A stretch of 38,337 nucleotides of DNA from Thermotogaceae bacterium (GTDB lineage Bacteria > Thermotogota > Thermotogae > MWEM01): NCBI GenBank assembly GCA_030445775.1, contig JASUTC010000008.1:1-38337 (forward strand), written 5' to 3'. This document shows, in pieces, positions 1 through 7,728 of the stretch; positions within the stretch are counted from its first letter, which is position 1; every line of letters starts with the position of its first letter. The notes below the pieces were generated by a model, which had not been told where the DNA came from, did no database searches, and saw nothing but the letters and a program-made list of their open reading frames with translations. Position numbers and translations under genes: made by a program.

Positions 1-1
1 T

Positions 2-421
2 TTTTTGGGAATAAGAAACAGTATAAGTGTTGAAACGTTCCTAAATGAGTTGGATCAAAACGAAAAAAGGATTCCAAAAATCAAAAAGGACAGCGAGAAA
101 AGAAAACCAGTCAAATTGATATTGATTGTCATAATACCCTTACTGCTGCTGATTATTCTATTACAGGTTTTGTTGATACAAAAGCAGCAAGATAGAGAGA
201 TTGTCAAGATTACCAATAAAGGGGATATTGAAGCCATTATTCAAATTGGAAATGATAAGATATCGCTAAAACCTAACGAAACATTACGTTTTACAGATGA
301 TTTTTCCGGTAAGATCATCAACACGGAAAAATCTTTAATTGTGGTAGAATATTATGAGGATACATGGGAAGTTTTTTTTAAGGAATTTGAGGTGTTGATA
401 AAAAATGGGCAGGATTTGTAA
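2..421 (+). CDS. Partial membrane protein, possibly the C-terminal part of a RodZ-like protein
   Basis: The frame is open to the window edge, so the N-terminus is missing. What remains is a basic, charged stretch (about residues 1-33 after the first in-frame TTG), one strongly hydrophobic membrane segment rich in Ile and Leu (about 37-56), and an approximately 80-residue hydrophilic tail that reads as beta-rich (ITNKGDIEAIIQ, LKPNETLRF). This layout (cytoplasmic N-part, single membrane pass, small extracytoplasmic beta domain) matches RodZ-type helix-turn-helix membrane proteins, but the helix-turn-helix would lie outside the window, so the family is inferred from layout only. The 3' end overlaps the DUF4416 gene by 17 bases, which indicates co-transcription with the following run of genes. 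It could be any bitopic membrane protein. Confidence 0.45.
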   Translation, partial: FLGIRNSISVETFLNELDQNEKRIPKIKKDSEKRKPVKLILIVIIPLLLLIILLQVLLIQKQQDREIVKITNKGDIEAIIQIGNDKISLKPNETLRFTDDFSGKIINTEKSLIVVEYYEDTWEVFFKEFEVLIKNGQDL

Positions 422-938
422 GGCAGAGCTTGTCAACCTTATCGTTTTTGCTTTCGGACGCTATATTGATTATAGATTGACCGATGTAAACCATGAATTG
501 AAACAACAATTTGGAGAAATCGATTTTATTTCTGAGCCGCTTGACTTTGGGAAGTATACCCATTATTACAATAAAGAGATGGGAGAAGGCAAGATTGAAG
601 GAAAATTAATCAGCTTTAAAGAACTAATCCATCCCGCTGAGCTGGCTCACGCAAAGTTGATTACAAATAAAATTGAACAGCAGCATACTCTGGACGGGAA
701 CAGAACCATTAACCTTGATTCAGGTTATGTTCATCATACTCAGTTTGTTTTAGCTTCTACCAAACCCCAAGGAAACAGAATTTACATTGGAAAAGGAATC
801 TATGCCGAGGTGACACTGTACTTTGCCGAAGGTGCTTATAACCCCTTAAAATACACTTACCCAAATTATGCCAATCAGGACTATATTTCTGAAATCACCA
901 AAATTAGAAAGGCATTTTTAAAAAAGAGAAAGAGTTGA
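405..938 (+). CDS. DUF4416 family protein
   Basis: This 177-residue protein fits my memory of the DUF4416 family. Recognisable stretches are YTHYYNKEMGEG near residue 46, a TNKIE segment near residue 87, the NLDSGYV stretch near residue 103, a VLASTKPQGNRIYIGKGIYAEVT region near residues 115-137, and a YPNYANQDY motif near the C-terminus. No catalytic function is established for the family. The protein has no signal peptide or membrane segment, so it should be cytoplasmic. The ATG start overlaps the preceding gene by 17 bases, and the stop lies four bases before the TTG of rimO, so the gene is translationally packed between them. Tight coupling to rimO is context only and does not prove a shared function. 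Confidence 0.75.
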   Translation: MGRICKAELVNLIVFAFGRYIDYRLTDVNHELKQQFGEIDFISEPLDFGKYTHYYNKEMGEGKIEGKLISFKELIHPAELAHAKLITNKIEQQHTLDGNRTINLDSGYVHHTQFVLASTKPQGNRIYIGKGIYAEVTLYFAEGAYNPLKYTYPNYANQDYISEITKIRKAFLKKRKS

Positions 939-942
939 TAAC

Positions 943-2271
943 TTGAATGTTTTTATAGAAACATTAGGTTGCCCGAAGAATGAAGCGGACAGCCGAGTAC
1001 TTTCCGGTTTTTTTCTGGAAAATCAGCACACGCTAACGGATGACCCGGAACAGGCGGATTTAATCATTGTCAACACCTGTGGGTTTATCTTGGATGCCGC
1101 GGATGAGTCTATTCAACGATTAATTGCCTATAGCACACACCTAAAACAGATCAAGCCATCTGTTAAGGTGATGGCATTGGGATGTCTTGTTCAACGGTAC
1201 TCTGAAGAATTAATGAAAGAAATTCCCGAGATAGATTATTGGGTGGGTTTAGATGCCTTGGAAAGCATCGTTCCAATTGTTGAAAAAGCCCCAAAAGGAG
1301 AAAATATCCCTCAAAAACCTAACCCATTATTTTATAAAGTACCAGAACATTTTCAGGAAGATCAGCAATCTTATTCTTATATCAAGATTGGCGACGGTTG
1401 TAACAGAGCTTGTGCATTTTGCTCTATTCCCACGTTTAAAGGAGAACATATCAGTAGAAATCCTTTAGACATAAAAAAAGAATTTTCTCAACTTGTTGAA
1501 ACGGGTAAGCGAGAGTTGATTCTCGTTGACCAAGATATTACCCAATATAACTATGAAAAAACCGGCATTTCACAGCTAACAGAAGAACTGTCTCGAATTG
1601 AGGGAGACTATTGGATACGGTTGATGTACATGCACCCTGATCACATTTCCAGTGAGCTGTTTGAGAGTTTGAAAAGTCTTGAACACCTGATCAGTTATTT
1701 TGATATCCCGGTTCAGCATGGTTCCGATAACGTTTTAAAAAAAATGGGCAGAAAACGTATGGTACCAGAGTTAAAGGAACAAATCCAAATGATACGAGAA
1801 TTGTTTCCCCATGTAAGTTTGAGAACAACGATAATGTTAGGCTTTCCCGGTGAAGGCCATAGGGAGTTTGAAGAACTGATGGCTTTTATGGAAGAAGTGC
1901 GTTTTGACAAAGTGGGTTTTTTTACCTTTTCACCGGAAGAGGGGACACCTATTTCAGTGATTCCCTTTACCTTGGAAAACGATGACATTATTCATGAAAG
2001 ACTCAGTCAAATTCAAGATTTGCAAAAAGAAATATCTGCTGAAAAAAACGAAGAATTTGTGGGAACAAAAATGCAGTTGATTGTAGACTCATTTGAAGAG
2101 GATATGCTGGTTTGCAGAAGCTACAGAGATGCACCGGAGATAGACTCGGAGGTATTTGTGCATTTGAATGACGAAAAGAAAAAAAAGAAACCTGAGGTGG
2201 GAGAATTCATAGATGCCAGGATAACTGGTTATGATGATTTTGATTTGGAGGCTGAATGGTTATGCGATTAA
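943..2271 (+). CDS. rimO: Ribosomal protein S12 methylthiotransferase RimO
   Basis: RimO is a radical-SAM enzyme that methylthiolates an aspartate of ribosomal protein S12. The N-terminal UPF0004-type domain has three cluster cysteines at C10, C46 and C81. The radical-SAM motif CNRACAFC supplies C153, C157 and C160. The central barrel follows, and a TRAM-like domain lies at the C-terminus (about residues 375-442). The IPTFKGE continuation after the radical-SAM motif and the 442-residue length favour RimO over MiaB. The chosen start is TTG, with a purine-rich AGAAAGAG stretch upstream and the first cluster segment beginning immediately after it. The gene overlaps pgsA by 16 bases. A close relative such as MtaB is less likely. 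Confidence 0.93.
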   Translation: MNVFIETLGCPKNEADSRVLSGFFLENQHTLTDDPEQADLIIVNTCGFILDAADESIQRLIAYSTHLKQIKPSVKVMALGCLVQRYSEELMKEIPEIDYWVGLDALESIVPIVEKAPKGENIPQKPNPLFYKVPEHFQEDQQSYSYIKIGDGCNRACAFCSIPTFKGEHISRNPLDIKKEFSQLVETGKRELILVDQDITQYNYEKTGISQLTEELSRIEGDYWIRLMYMHPDHISSELFESLKSLEHLISYFDIPVQHGSDNVLKKMGRKRMVPELKEQIQMIRELFPHVSLRTTIMLGFPGEGHREFEELMAFMEEVRFDKVGFFTFSPEEGTPISVIPFTLENDDIIHERLSQIQDLQKEISAEKNEEFVGTKMQLIVDSFEEDMLVCRSYRDAPEIDSEVFVHLNDEKKKKKPEVGEFIDARITGYDDFDLEAEWLCD

Positions 2272-2801
2272 ATATTCCAACAAGAATAACCCTGATAAGA
2301 GTTGCTCTGATTCCATTCTTAATGTGGTTAATCCTTTTATCACAAGACAATGCAATTTATGGATTGATCGCTTTGTTTGTTTTCGTTACCGGATCGCTAA
2401 CCGATTGGTTGGATGGTTATCTGGCACGAAAAAACAATCAAATCACCAACTTGGGTAAATTTTTGGATCAACTGGCAGATAAGGCATTTATTTCCGGTAC
2501 ATTATGTGCCTTAGTCTGGAATCATGAAGTCAGCTTTTGGTTGTTGGCCATCATCATCATTCGAGATACCGCAGTGAGCGGCATAAGAATGTTGGCAGCC
2601 AGTAAGGGAGAGGTCATTGCAGCCAATTTTATCGGAAAAAGCAAGACAGCCGTACAGATGGTTTATATTGTAGTCGTTTTAGTATCGATTGTGGCAAATT
2701 GGCCCCATCAAATGGCCTTAACCTTGTTTGCATGGATCGTTGGAATCATTACAGTTCTCTCCGGGTTGACGTATTTTAAAGGTTCCGGGAAATATCTATG
2801 A
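2256..2801 (+). CDS. pgsA: CDP-diacylglycerol-glycerol-3-phosphate 3-phosphatidyltransferase
   Basis: PgsA makes phosphatidylglycerol phosphate from CDP-diacylglycerol and glycerol-3-phosphate in the cytoplasmic membrane. The CDP-alcohol phosphotransferase signature D-x2-DG-x2-AR-x8-G-x3-D-x3-D is complete, from DWLDGYLARK through GKFLDQLAD (about residues 50-76). Several hydrophobic membrane segments surround it, and 181 residues is the usual length. Two starts are possible: ATG at 2256 and ATG at 2262. A GGAGG lies at 2247-2251, only four bases from the first ATG and ten from the second, so the second is quite possible. The stop codon overlaps the ATG of thpR (ATGA). Confidence 0.93.
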   Translation: MVMRLNIPTRITLIRVALIPFLMWLILLSQDNAIYGLIALFVFVTGSLTDWLDGYLARKNNQITNLGKFLDQLADKAFISGTLCALVWNHEVSFWLLAIIIIRDTAVSGIRMLAASKGEVIAANFIGKSKTAVQMVYIVVVLVSIVANWPHQMALTLFAWIVGIITVLSGLTYFKGSGKYL

Positions 2802-3334
2802 GGTGTTTTATCGCGTTAGAAGTAGGAGAAGATGTAAAACAACAATGTCTAACCCACATTGTAAGACTTAAGAAAATGGGATTCCAAGCAAAATGGGTAG
2901 AACATGAGAATTTGCACATCACCCTGTTTTTTCTCGGGGAAATTTCTGAAGAACAAATGAAAAGAACGGCCGAACTTTTGAAAAATATAAGTTTTGATCA
3001 TTTTCCCCTGTTGATTAACAGGCTGGGTTATTTTGAAAAATATTCCAAACCCACGACGGTTTGGCTTGGATTGAAAAAGAGTGATCCACTTCAACAGCTG
3101 TATTCGAAGATGAAAACGGAATTGGAAGCGATTTGCAATCAATCATTCAGCAAAAAGTTTATTCCCCATTTGACATTGGGGCGAATAAAGAAAACCCCTG
3201 ATGATTGGAAAGACAAAATAAAAACAATAACTGTAAAAAAAGAGATGTTGGGAGATATTGTACTGAGCTTAAAAAGCTCCACATTGACAGAAACCGGACC
3301 GATTTATAAAGCGTTGGAAACAAAGGTGATTTGA
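2798..3334 (+). CDS. thpR: RNA 2',3'-cyclic phosphodiesterase (2H phosphoesterase, LigT family)
   Basis: This is a 2H-phosphoesterase of 178 residues that hydrolyses RNA 2',3'-cyclic phosphates; some family members also ligate tRNA halves in vitro. Both catalytic H-x-T-x tetrapeptides are present: HITL at residues 40-43 and HLTL at 124-127, each followed by the expected hydrophobic strand. The N-terminus MRCFIALEV is typical of the family. Its ATG overlaps the pgsA stop, and recA follows 22 bases downstream with a strong AAGGAGG, so it sits inside the rimO-pgsA-thpR-recA operon. The biological substrate in bacteria is generally unclear. Confidence 0.9.
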   Translation: MRCFIALEVGEDVKQQCLTHIVRLKKMGFQAKWVEHENLHITLFFLGEISEEQMKRTAELLKNISFDHFPLLINRLGYFEKYSKPTTVWLGLKKSDPLQQLYSKMKTELEAICNQSFSKKFIPHLTLGRIKKTPDDWKDKIKTITVKKEMLGDIVLSLKSSTLTETGPIYKALETKVI

Positions 3335-3356
3335 ATTCAAAAGGAGGTAACACCAG

Positions 3357-4436
3357 ATGGCGAGACGAAAAAAAGATGTGGATAATAACAAGAAAACGGC
3401 AATAGATACAGCCATAAAAAAGATTGAAAAAGACTTTGGAAAAGGATCAATCATGGTAATGGGTGCAGATCAGGTGGCTAATGTTGAAGTCATTCCAACC
3501 GGATCCCTGGCGCTTGATTTGGCATTGGGAGTGGGAGGTTATCCCAGGGGAAGGATTGTTGAAATATATGGACCCGAATCCAGTGGAAAAACAACGCTTA
3601 CTCTGCATGCCATTGCAGAAGCCCAAGCCTATGGTGGAATAGCGGCCTTTGTTGATGCAGAGCACGCTCTGGATCCTGTCTATGCAAAAAATCTTGGCGT
3701 CGATCTTGACAGCCTTTTAATCTCACAACCGGGGAGTGGAGAAGAGGCGCTTGAGATTGTGGAGACGTTGGTAAGAAGCGGTGCGGTGGATTTAATCGTC
3801 GTAGATTCTGTGGCAGCATTAGTTCCAAGGGCTGAAATTGAAGGCAATATGGGAGATGCACAGATGGGTCTTCAAGCCAGATTAATGTCACAGGCTTTAA
3901 GGAAACTATCCAGTGCCGTAAACAAATCAAAAACATGTGTGATTTTTACAAATCAATTGAGAATGAAGATAGGTATTACTTTTGGTAATCCAGAAACCAC
4001 TACCGGAGGTATGGCGTTAAAATTTTATTGTTCAATTCGTCTTGATATTAGGAGGATTGGTTCTTTAAAGGAATCAGCTGAATTCGTAGGGAATGAGACA
4101 AGGGTCAAAGTCGTTAAAAATAAAGTTGCTCCACCATTTAAAGAGGCTTATTTTGATATTATTTACGGAAAAGGTGTTGTCAGAGAGAATGAATTAATCA
4201 CCCTTGGCGATGAAGATGATATTGTTTTGAAAAAGGGCTCTTGGTTCAGTTATTTGACTCCCGATGGTGAGGAGATCAGCATGGGACAGGGGAAAAATAA
4301 TGCGGTTGCCTTTTTAAAAGAGAACACAAAGATCAGATACGAACTTGAAAACAGGATTAGAGAAAAACATGAGATACCTTTAATCGAACTTGATGATATA
4401 GAAGAAGGGAAAGGAGAAGATGAAAAAAAAGAATAA
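3357..4436 (+). CDS. recA: Recombinase RecA
   Basis: RecA polymerises on single-stranded DNA with ATP and drives homologous strand exchange; it also triggers LexA cleavage where LexA exists. The Walker A motif GPESSGKT is at residues 72-79. Next come the VDAEHALDP segment, the Walker B-type strand [20 protein letters not shown], and the [10 protein letters not shown] region with the GNPETTTGG loop. The tail is acidic and lysine-rich ([13 protein letters not shown]). At 359 residues it is full length with no intein. The ATG is preceded by AAGGAGG. No LexA-type operator was recognised upstream, but the gene lies inside an operon. recX overlaps its 3' end by 17 bases. Confidence 0.98.
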   Translation: MARRKKDVDNNKKTAIDTAIKKIEKDFGKGSIMVMGADQVANVEVIPTGSLALDLALGVGGYPRGRIVEIYGPESSGKTTLTLHAIAEAQAYGGIAAFVDAEHALDPVYAKNLGVDLDSLLISQPGSGEEALEIVETLVRSGAVDLIVVDSVAALVPRAEIEGNMGDAQMGLQARLMSQALRKLSSAVNKSKTCVIFTNQLRMKIGITFGNPETTTGGMALKFYCSIRLDIRRIGSLKESAEFVGNETRVKVVKNKVAPPFKEAYFDIIYGKGVVRENELITLGDEDDIVLKKGSWFSYLTPDGEEISMGQGKNNAVAFLKENTKIRYELENRIREKHEIPLIELDDIEEGKGEDEKKE

Positions 4437-4872
4437 ACAGGACATTCATCAGTATTGTTCCCTTTTATTTAAATACAGACCGCGTACAGAAAAAGAAATA
4501 CGGCAACGTTGTCAAGAAAAGGGTTTTGATGAAGAACAGATTGAAAAAACCATCGATGAATTGTATTCGTTAAAAATGCTGGATGATTTGAGATTTTCAA
4601 AAATGTATATTGAAGATGGACTAAAACTGAAGTCCAAGGGATTGTTCAGGTTGGAGAGAGAACTGAATGATCTTGGTGTTTCACAAGATCAGATCCGGCA
4701 AGCAATTGAGGCGGTGGATGAAGAAGAAATACTGGATGTACTAAAGCGGGATTATCAAAGAAATTGTAAAAACAATCCCGAAAGATGGCAACGAAGAATG
4801 TATCGTAGAGGATTTCAAACAAAACGAATTATTGAAGTGATGAAAACTCTTAAAGACAATAATTTTGATTGA
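4420..4872 (+). CDS. recX: Regulatory protein RecX
   Basis: RecX is a small helical modulator that binds RecA filaments and usually inhibits them. The 150-residue protein is built of three-helix repeats typical of the family: a [13 protein letters not shown] segment near residue 20, then [19 protein letters not shown] near residue 50, then repeats ending in [14 protein letters not shown]. Identification rests on this pattern plus the immediate position after recA, which it overlaps by 17 bases. That overlap implies translational coupling and a fixed ratio of RecX to RecA. The protein is basic, has no membrane segment, and should be cytoplasmic. Confidence 0.88.
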   Translation: MKKKNKQDIHQYCSLLFKYRPRTEKEIRQRCQEKGFDEEQIEKTIDELYSLKMLDDLRFSKMYIEDGLKLKSKGLFRLERELNDLGVSQDQIRQAIEAVDEEEILDVLKRDYQRNCKNNPERWQRRMYRRGFQTKRIIEVMKTLKDNNFD

Positions 4873-4890
4873 TATAAACGGAGGTATATT

Positions 4891-6462
4891 ATGGGATTAA
4901 TGATCATATTATGGATTATTTTTATTGTTGCGGCTAGTTTTACCGCGTTTTTTGCAGGTGTATTTTATGCCAAGAAACATTTAGAAACAAAGATAAAACA
5001 GGATGTAATCAACGATATTCAAAAGGCGGAAAAGACCTATGATGAAATAATTGCATCGGCAAAAACAGAATCCAGTGCCATTATTCGCCAGGCAAAACTG
5101 GATGGAAAAGAAGAAGCTCACAAGATTATAGAAACGGCGGAAAAGGAAGCCAAAAGAACCAGGGATGAAATCAAGCGAGCAGAAACCAGGCTGGAAAAGA
5201 AAGAAGCCTCATTTGACAAGCGTGAAGAGCAGTTCCTTGTTAAAGAAGAAAAATTGGAAGAAAAGCAGATTGAGATTCGTGATAAAGAAGAAAGGCTTGA
5301 TAAACTCATCACCGAAGAAGAGGAAAAGCTATATAAAATAGCACAATTAACTCCTGAAGAAGCCAAAGACATCATTTTCAACGAAACCAAACGAGAATAT
5401 GAACATGACCTGGCGCAAATGTTTAAGGAAATAAAAGATGAAAAAGAAGAAGAAGCGGAAAGGCATTCACAGTGGGTGGTGACAACAGCCATTCAAAGAT
5501 ACGCCGCGGACTATGTGAATGAAGGTACCGTTAGTACTGTCTCACTTCCCACAGATGACATGAAAGGACGGATCATTGGTCGTGAAGGTAGAAATATTAG
5601 GGCCTTTGAAAAGATAACGGGTGCGGATTTGATTATTGATGACACACCGGAGATCGTTGTGGTCTCCTGTTTTAATCCACTTAGGCGAGAAGTTGCCCGG
5701 CTAACACTGGAAAAGCTCGTTGCAGATGGACGAATCCATCCCGCAAATATTGAAGAAACATACGGCAAAGCAAAGAAGGAGATTGCGAAGCTTGTTAAGG
5801 AAGAAGGAGAACGAGCTACATTCGAAACCGGTGTTAGAGGTTTGAATAACGAGCTGATAAAGCTTATTGGACGACTCAAATACAGAACGAGCTTTGGACA
5901 GAATGTTCTGGAACACTCCATCGAAGTGGCGAAATTTGCCGGTATGATGGCAGAAGAATTGGGTTTAAACGTTGATCGTGCCAAACGTGGTGCCCTGTTA
6001 CACGATATAGGTAAAGGAGTGGATCATGAAGTTGAAGGGTCTCATGCATTGATCGGAGCGGAATTGGCAAAACGTTACGGTGAAAAGGATGATATCATCA
6101 ATATGATTCAGTTTCATCATGGTGAAACGGAGCCCGAATCGCCAGAGGCATCTTTGGTTGCTGCAGCAGATGCCATTTCAGCTGCAAGACCCGGTGCAAG
6201 AAGGGAAACGGTTGACCTGTATATCAAACGACTTCAAAAACTTGAAGAAATCGCCAAAAATCACAAAACAGTCGAAAAGGCTTACGCCATACAAGCTGGA
6301 AGGGAACTTCGCATTCTTGTTCAGCCGGATAAAATTGATGATGTCATGGCGGATAAATTGGCTTTTGATATTGCAAAAGAAGTTGAAGAGGGAGTGGAAT
6401 ATCCCGGACAGCTGAAAGTCACCGTCATCAGGGAAAAACGCTCGGTGGCATATGCCAAATAA
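4891..6462 (+). CDS. rny: Ribonuclease Y
   Basis: RNase Y is a membrane-anchored endoribonuclease that starts mRNA decay. The N-terminus has one membrane segment (about residues 3-25). A long charged coiled coil rich in Glu and Lys follows (about 30-195). A KH RNA-binding domain comes next (about 212-275, [15 protein letters not shown]), and then an HD metal-dependent domain with the HD pair at residues 371-372 (LLHDIGKG) and a second histidine cluster QFHHGE. The length of 523 is normal. A GGAGG lies nine bases before the ATG. It ends the recA-recX run; the next gene is separated by 129 bases holding a possible promoter and a terminator-like hairpin. Confidence 0.96.
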   Translation: MGLMIILWIIFIVAASFTAFFAGVFYAKKHLETKIKQDVINDIQKAEKTYDEIIASAKTESSAIIRQAKLDGKEEAHKIIETAEKEAKRTRDEIKRAETRLEKKEASFDKREEQFLVKEEKLEEKQIEIRDKEERLDKLITEEEEKLYKIAQLTPEEAKDIIFNETKREYEHDLAQMFKEIKDEKEEEAERHSQWVVTTAIQRYAADYVNEGTVSTVSLPTDDMKGRIIGREGRNIRAFEKITGADLIIDDTPEIVVVSCFNPLRREVARLTLEKLVADGRIHPANIEETYGKAKKEIAKLVKEEGERATFETGVRGLNNELIKLIGRLKYRTSFGQNVLEHSIEVAKFAGMMAEELGLNVDRAKRGALLHDIGKGVDHEVEGSHALIGAELAKRYGEKDDIINMIQFHHGETEPESPEASLVAAADAISAARPGARRETVDLYIKRLQKLEEIAKNHKTVEKAYAIQAGRELRILVQPDKIDDVMADKLAFDIAKEVEEGVEYPGQLKVTVIREKRSVAYAK

Positions 6463-6493
6463 GCGTGTAATGTGAACTGAAATCATTTCGAAG

Positions 6494-6522
6494 TTCTCAG
6501 AGGAAAAAACAAATATTATTAT
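6494..6522 (+). promoter_or_regulatory. Possible sigma-70 promoter for the ABC importer genes
   Basis: TTCTCA (6494-6499) matches four of six bases of the -35 consensus and TATTAT (6517-6522) matches five of six of the -10 consensus, with 17 bases between them. The -35 edge overlaps an imperfect palindrome at 6474-6496 that could be an operator. The -10 lies in an ATT-repeat tract, so a chance match is possible. There is no room for a promoter after the hairpin at 6552-6576. Confidence 0.4.
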
Positions 6523-6551
6523 TATTGTTAGTAGATAGATAAGTTATTCAG

Positions 6552-6576
6552 GGGCGGAGAAAATTCGCCCTTTTTT
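6552..6576 (+). terminator. Terminator-like hairpin in the leader of the ABC importer genes
   Basis: GGGCGGA (6552-6558) pairs with TTCGCCC (6564-6570), including one G-T pair, around the five-base loop GAAAA. Six T follow directly. This is a canonical intrinsic terminator for + strand transcripts. It ends only 15 bases before the ATG of the binding protein, so it either stops rny readthrough or acts as an attenuator in the importer leader. Confidence 0.8.
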
Positions 6577-6591
6577 GAGGGGAGGAATAAA

Positions 6592-7728
6592 ATGAGAAAA
6601 TTGAGTAGAGTCTTTTTTTTATTGGCAGTATTGATGTTTTTGGGATCCGTTTTATTTGGAACAGTTGAAGTTTGGGTTTCATGGGAAGGCGAAAGCCTGT
6701 TCAGAGAATTATCCCAAGAGTGGGAATCTGAAACCGGCGAGCAGGTGAAGCTGGTATATATTCCGGAGTTGGAGGAAAAATTGACCATTACTTTAAAAGG
6801 TGGTGGGGATTTACCGGATATCTGCCTGATTAAAACGGATAATTTGCCAATAATACTTGATTATGCCCAACCTGTTGAAATAACGGAGATAGATGGGTTG
6901 GATTATGCGTTTGAAGAAAAGTTGGCACAGGCGTTTCACTATGGCTCAAAAAATTATGTGATTCCTTATTATGCAGACATGCAGCTGATGTACTTGTCTA
7001 AAAAGGTGTTCGATCAACTGGGAATCAATTTACCGGAAAATGACTGGACTTTTGATGAATTCATAGAGATCATGGAAGCCATTGATGAAACGGATGTGCA
7101 ACCCAGTGGATGGGGGATTAATTCTGCGTATATCTTTACGGGATTGCAAGAGGGTTTGGGAAGTCCTGTCATCAATGATGATGGCAAAGTGGATCTTCTC
7201 ACTCAGGAGAACATCACTTTATTAAAGCAATTCAAAGATTGGTATCAAGCCGGATTGTTATTTGATTATGTCACTCGTCCAAATATTGTAAAGGCCTTTT
7301 CCAAGGGAGAACTGGCCATGTTTCCACAGGGAAGCTTTTTAATACAGAAATTCCTTTCTTCTAAATTGGATTTTGTGATCAGGCCGTTACCCACACCTTG
7401 GCGATCGGTTATCGATCCAAAAGGCTTTGTCTGTTTTAACAAACAACCCAATACCCTATCACTGCTAAACAAATACCTGGAAGCAAACGAAGTTTTTGCC
7501 AAAGACTTCATAAAATATCCGGCCATCAAGCCTGAACAGCCACAGGAAATTCCTTACTTTTCACAAATGCAAAGAGCGGTGCAAAATGGAATGGTACAGC
7601 CTATTGATGATCAATACGTATTTGGGTATTGGCCGGCAATGAGAACCGCTCTTGATTTGATATTAAAAGAGGGTATAGACGTTCAAGAGTCATTACAAAA
7701 GGCGCAGGATTATATCGACCAAAGATGA
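6592..7728 (+). CDS. ABC transporter extracellular solute-binding protein (sugar-type, family 1)
   Basis: This 378-residue secreted protein has a clear N-terminal signal sequence (MRKLSRVFFLLAVLMFLGSVLFG). There is no cysteine at the cleavage region, so it is not a lipoprotein. The mature part starts with VEVWVSWEGESLFRELSQEWE, the usual opening of family 1 carbohydrate-binding proteins, and continues with PDICLIKTDNLP, an IPYYADMQLMYLSKKVF stretch and the DWTFDEFIEIMEAI helix, all typical of this fold. It should deliver a sugar or oligosaccharide to the fused permease encoded directly after it; the stop TGA overlaps the permease ATG. The exact substrate cannot be read from sequence. The start has a GGGGAGG ten bases or less upstream. 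Confidence 0.88.
   Translation: MRKLSRVFFLLAVLMFLGSVLFGTVEVWVSWEGESLFRELSQEWESETGEQVKLVYIPELEEKLTITLKGGGDLPDICLIKTDNLPIILDYAQPVEITEIDGLDYAFEEKLAQAFHYGSKNYVIPYYADMQLMYLSKKVFDQLGINLPENDWTFDEFIEIMEAIDETDVQPSGWGINSAYIFTGLQEGLGSPVINDDGKVDLLTQENITLLKQFKDWYQAGLLFDYVTRPNIVKAFSKGELAMFPQGSFLIQKFLSSKLDFVIRPLPTPWRSVIDPKGFVCFNKQPNTLSLLNKYLEANEVFAKDFIKYPAIKPEQPQEIPYFSQMQRAVQNGMVQPIDDQYVFGYWPAMRTALDLILKEGIDVQESLQKAQDYIDQR

Noticed and set aside
3598-3936. 112-residue minus-strand frame inside recA
   Set aside because: It is antisense to the RecA core and is proline/leucine-rich nonsense typical of a shadow frame.
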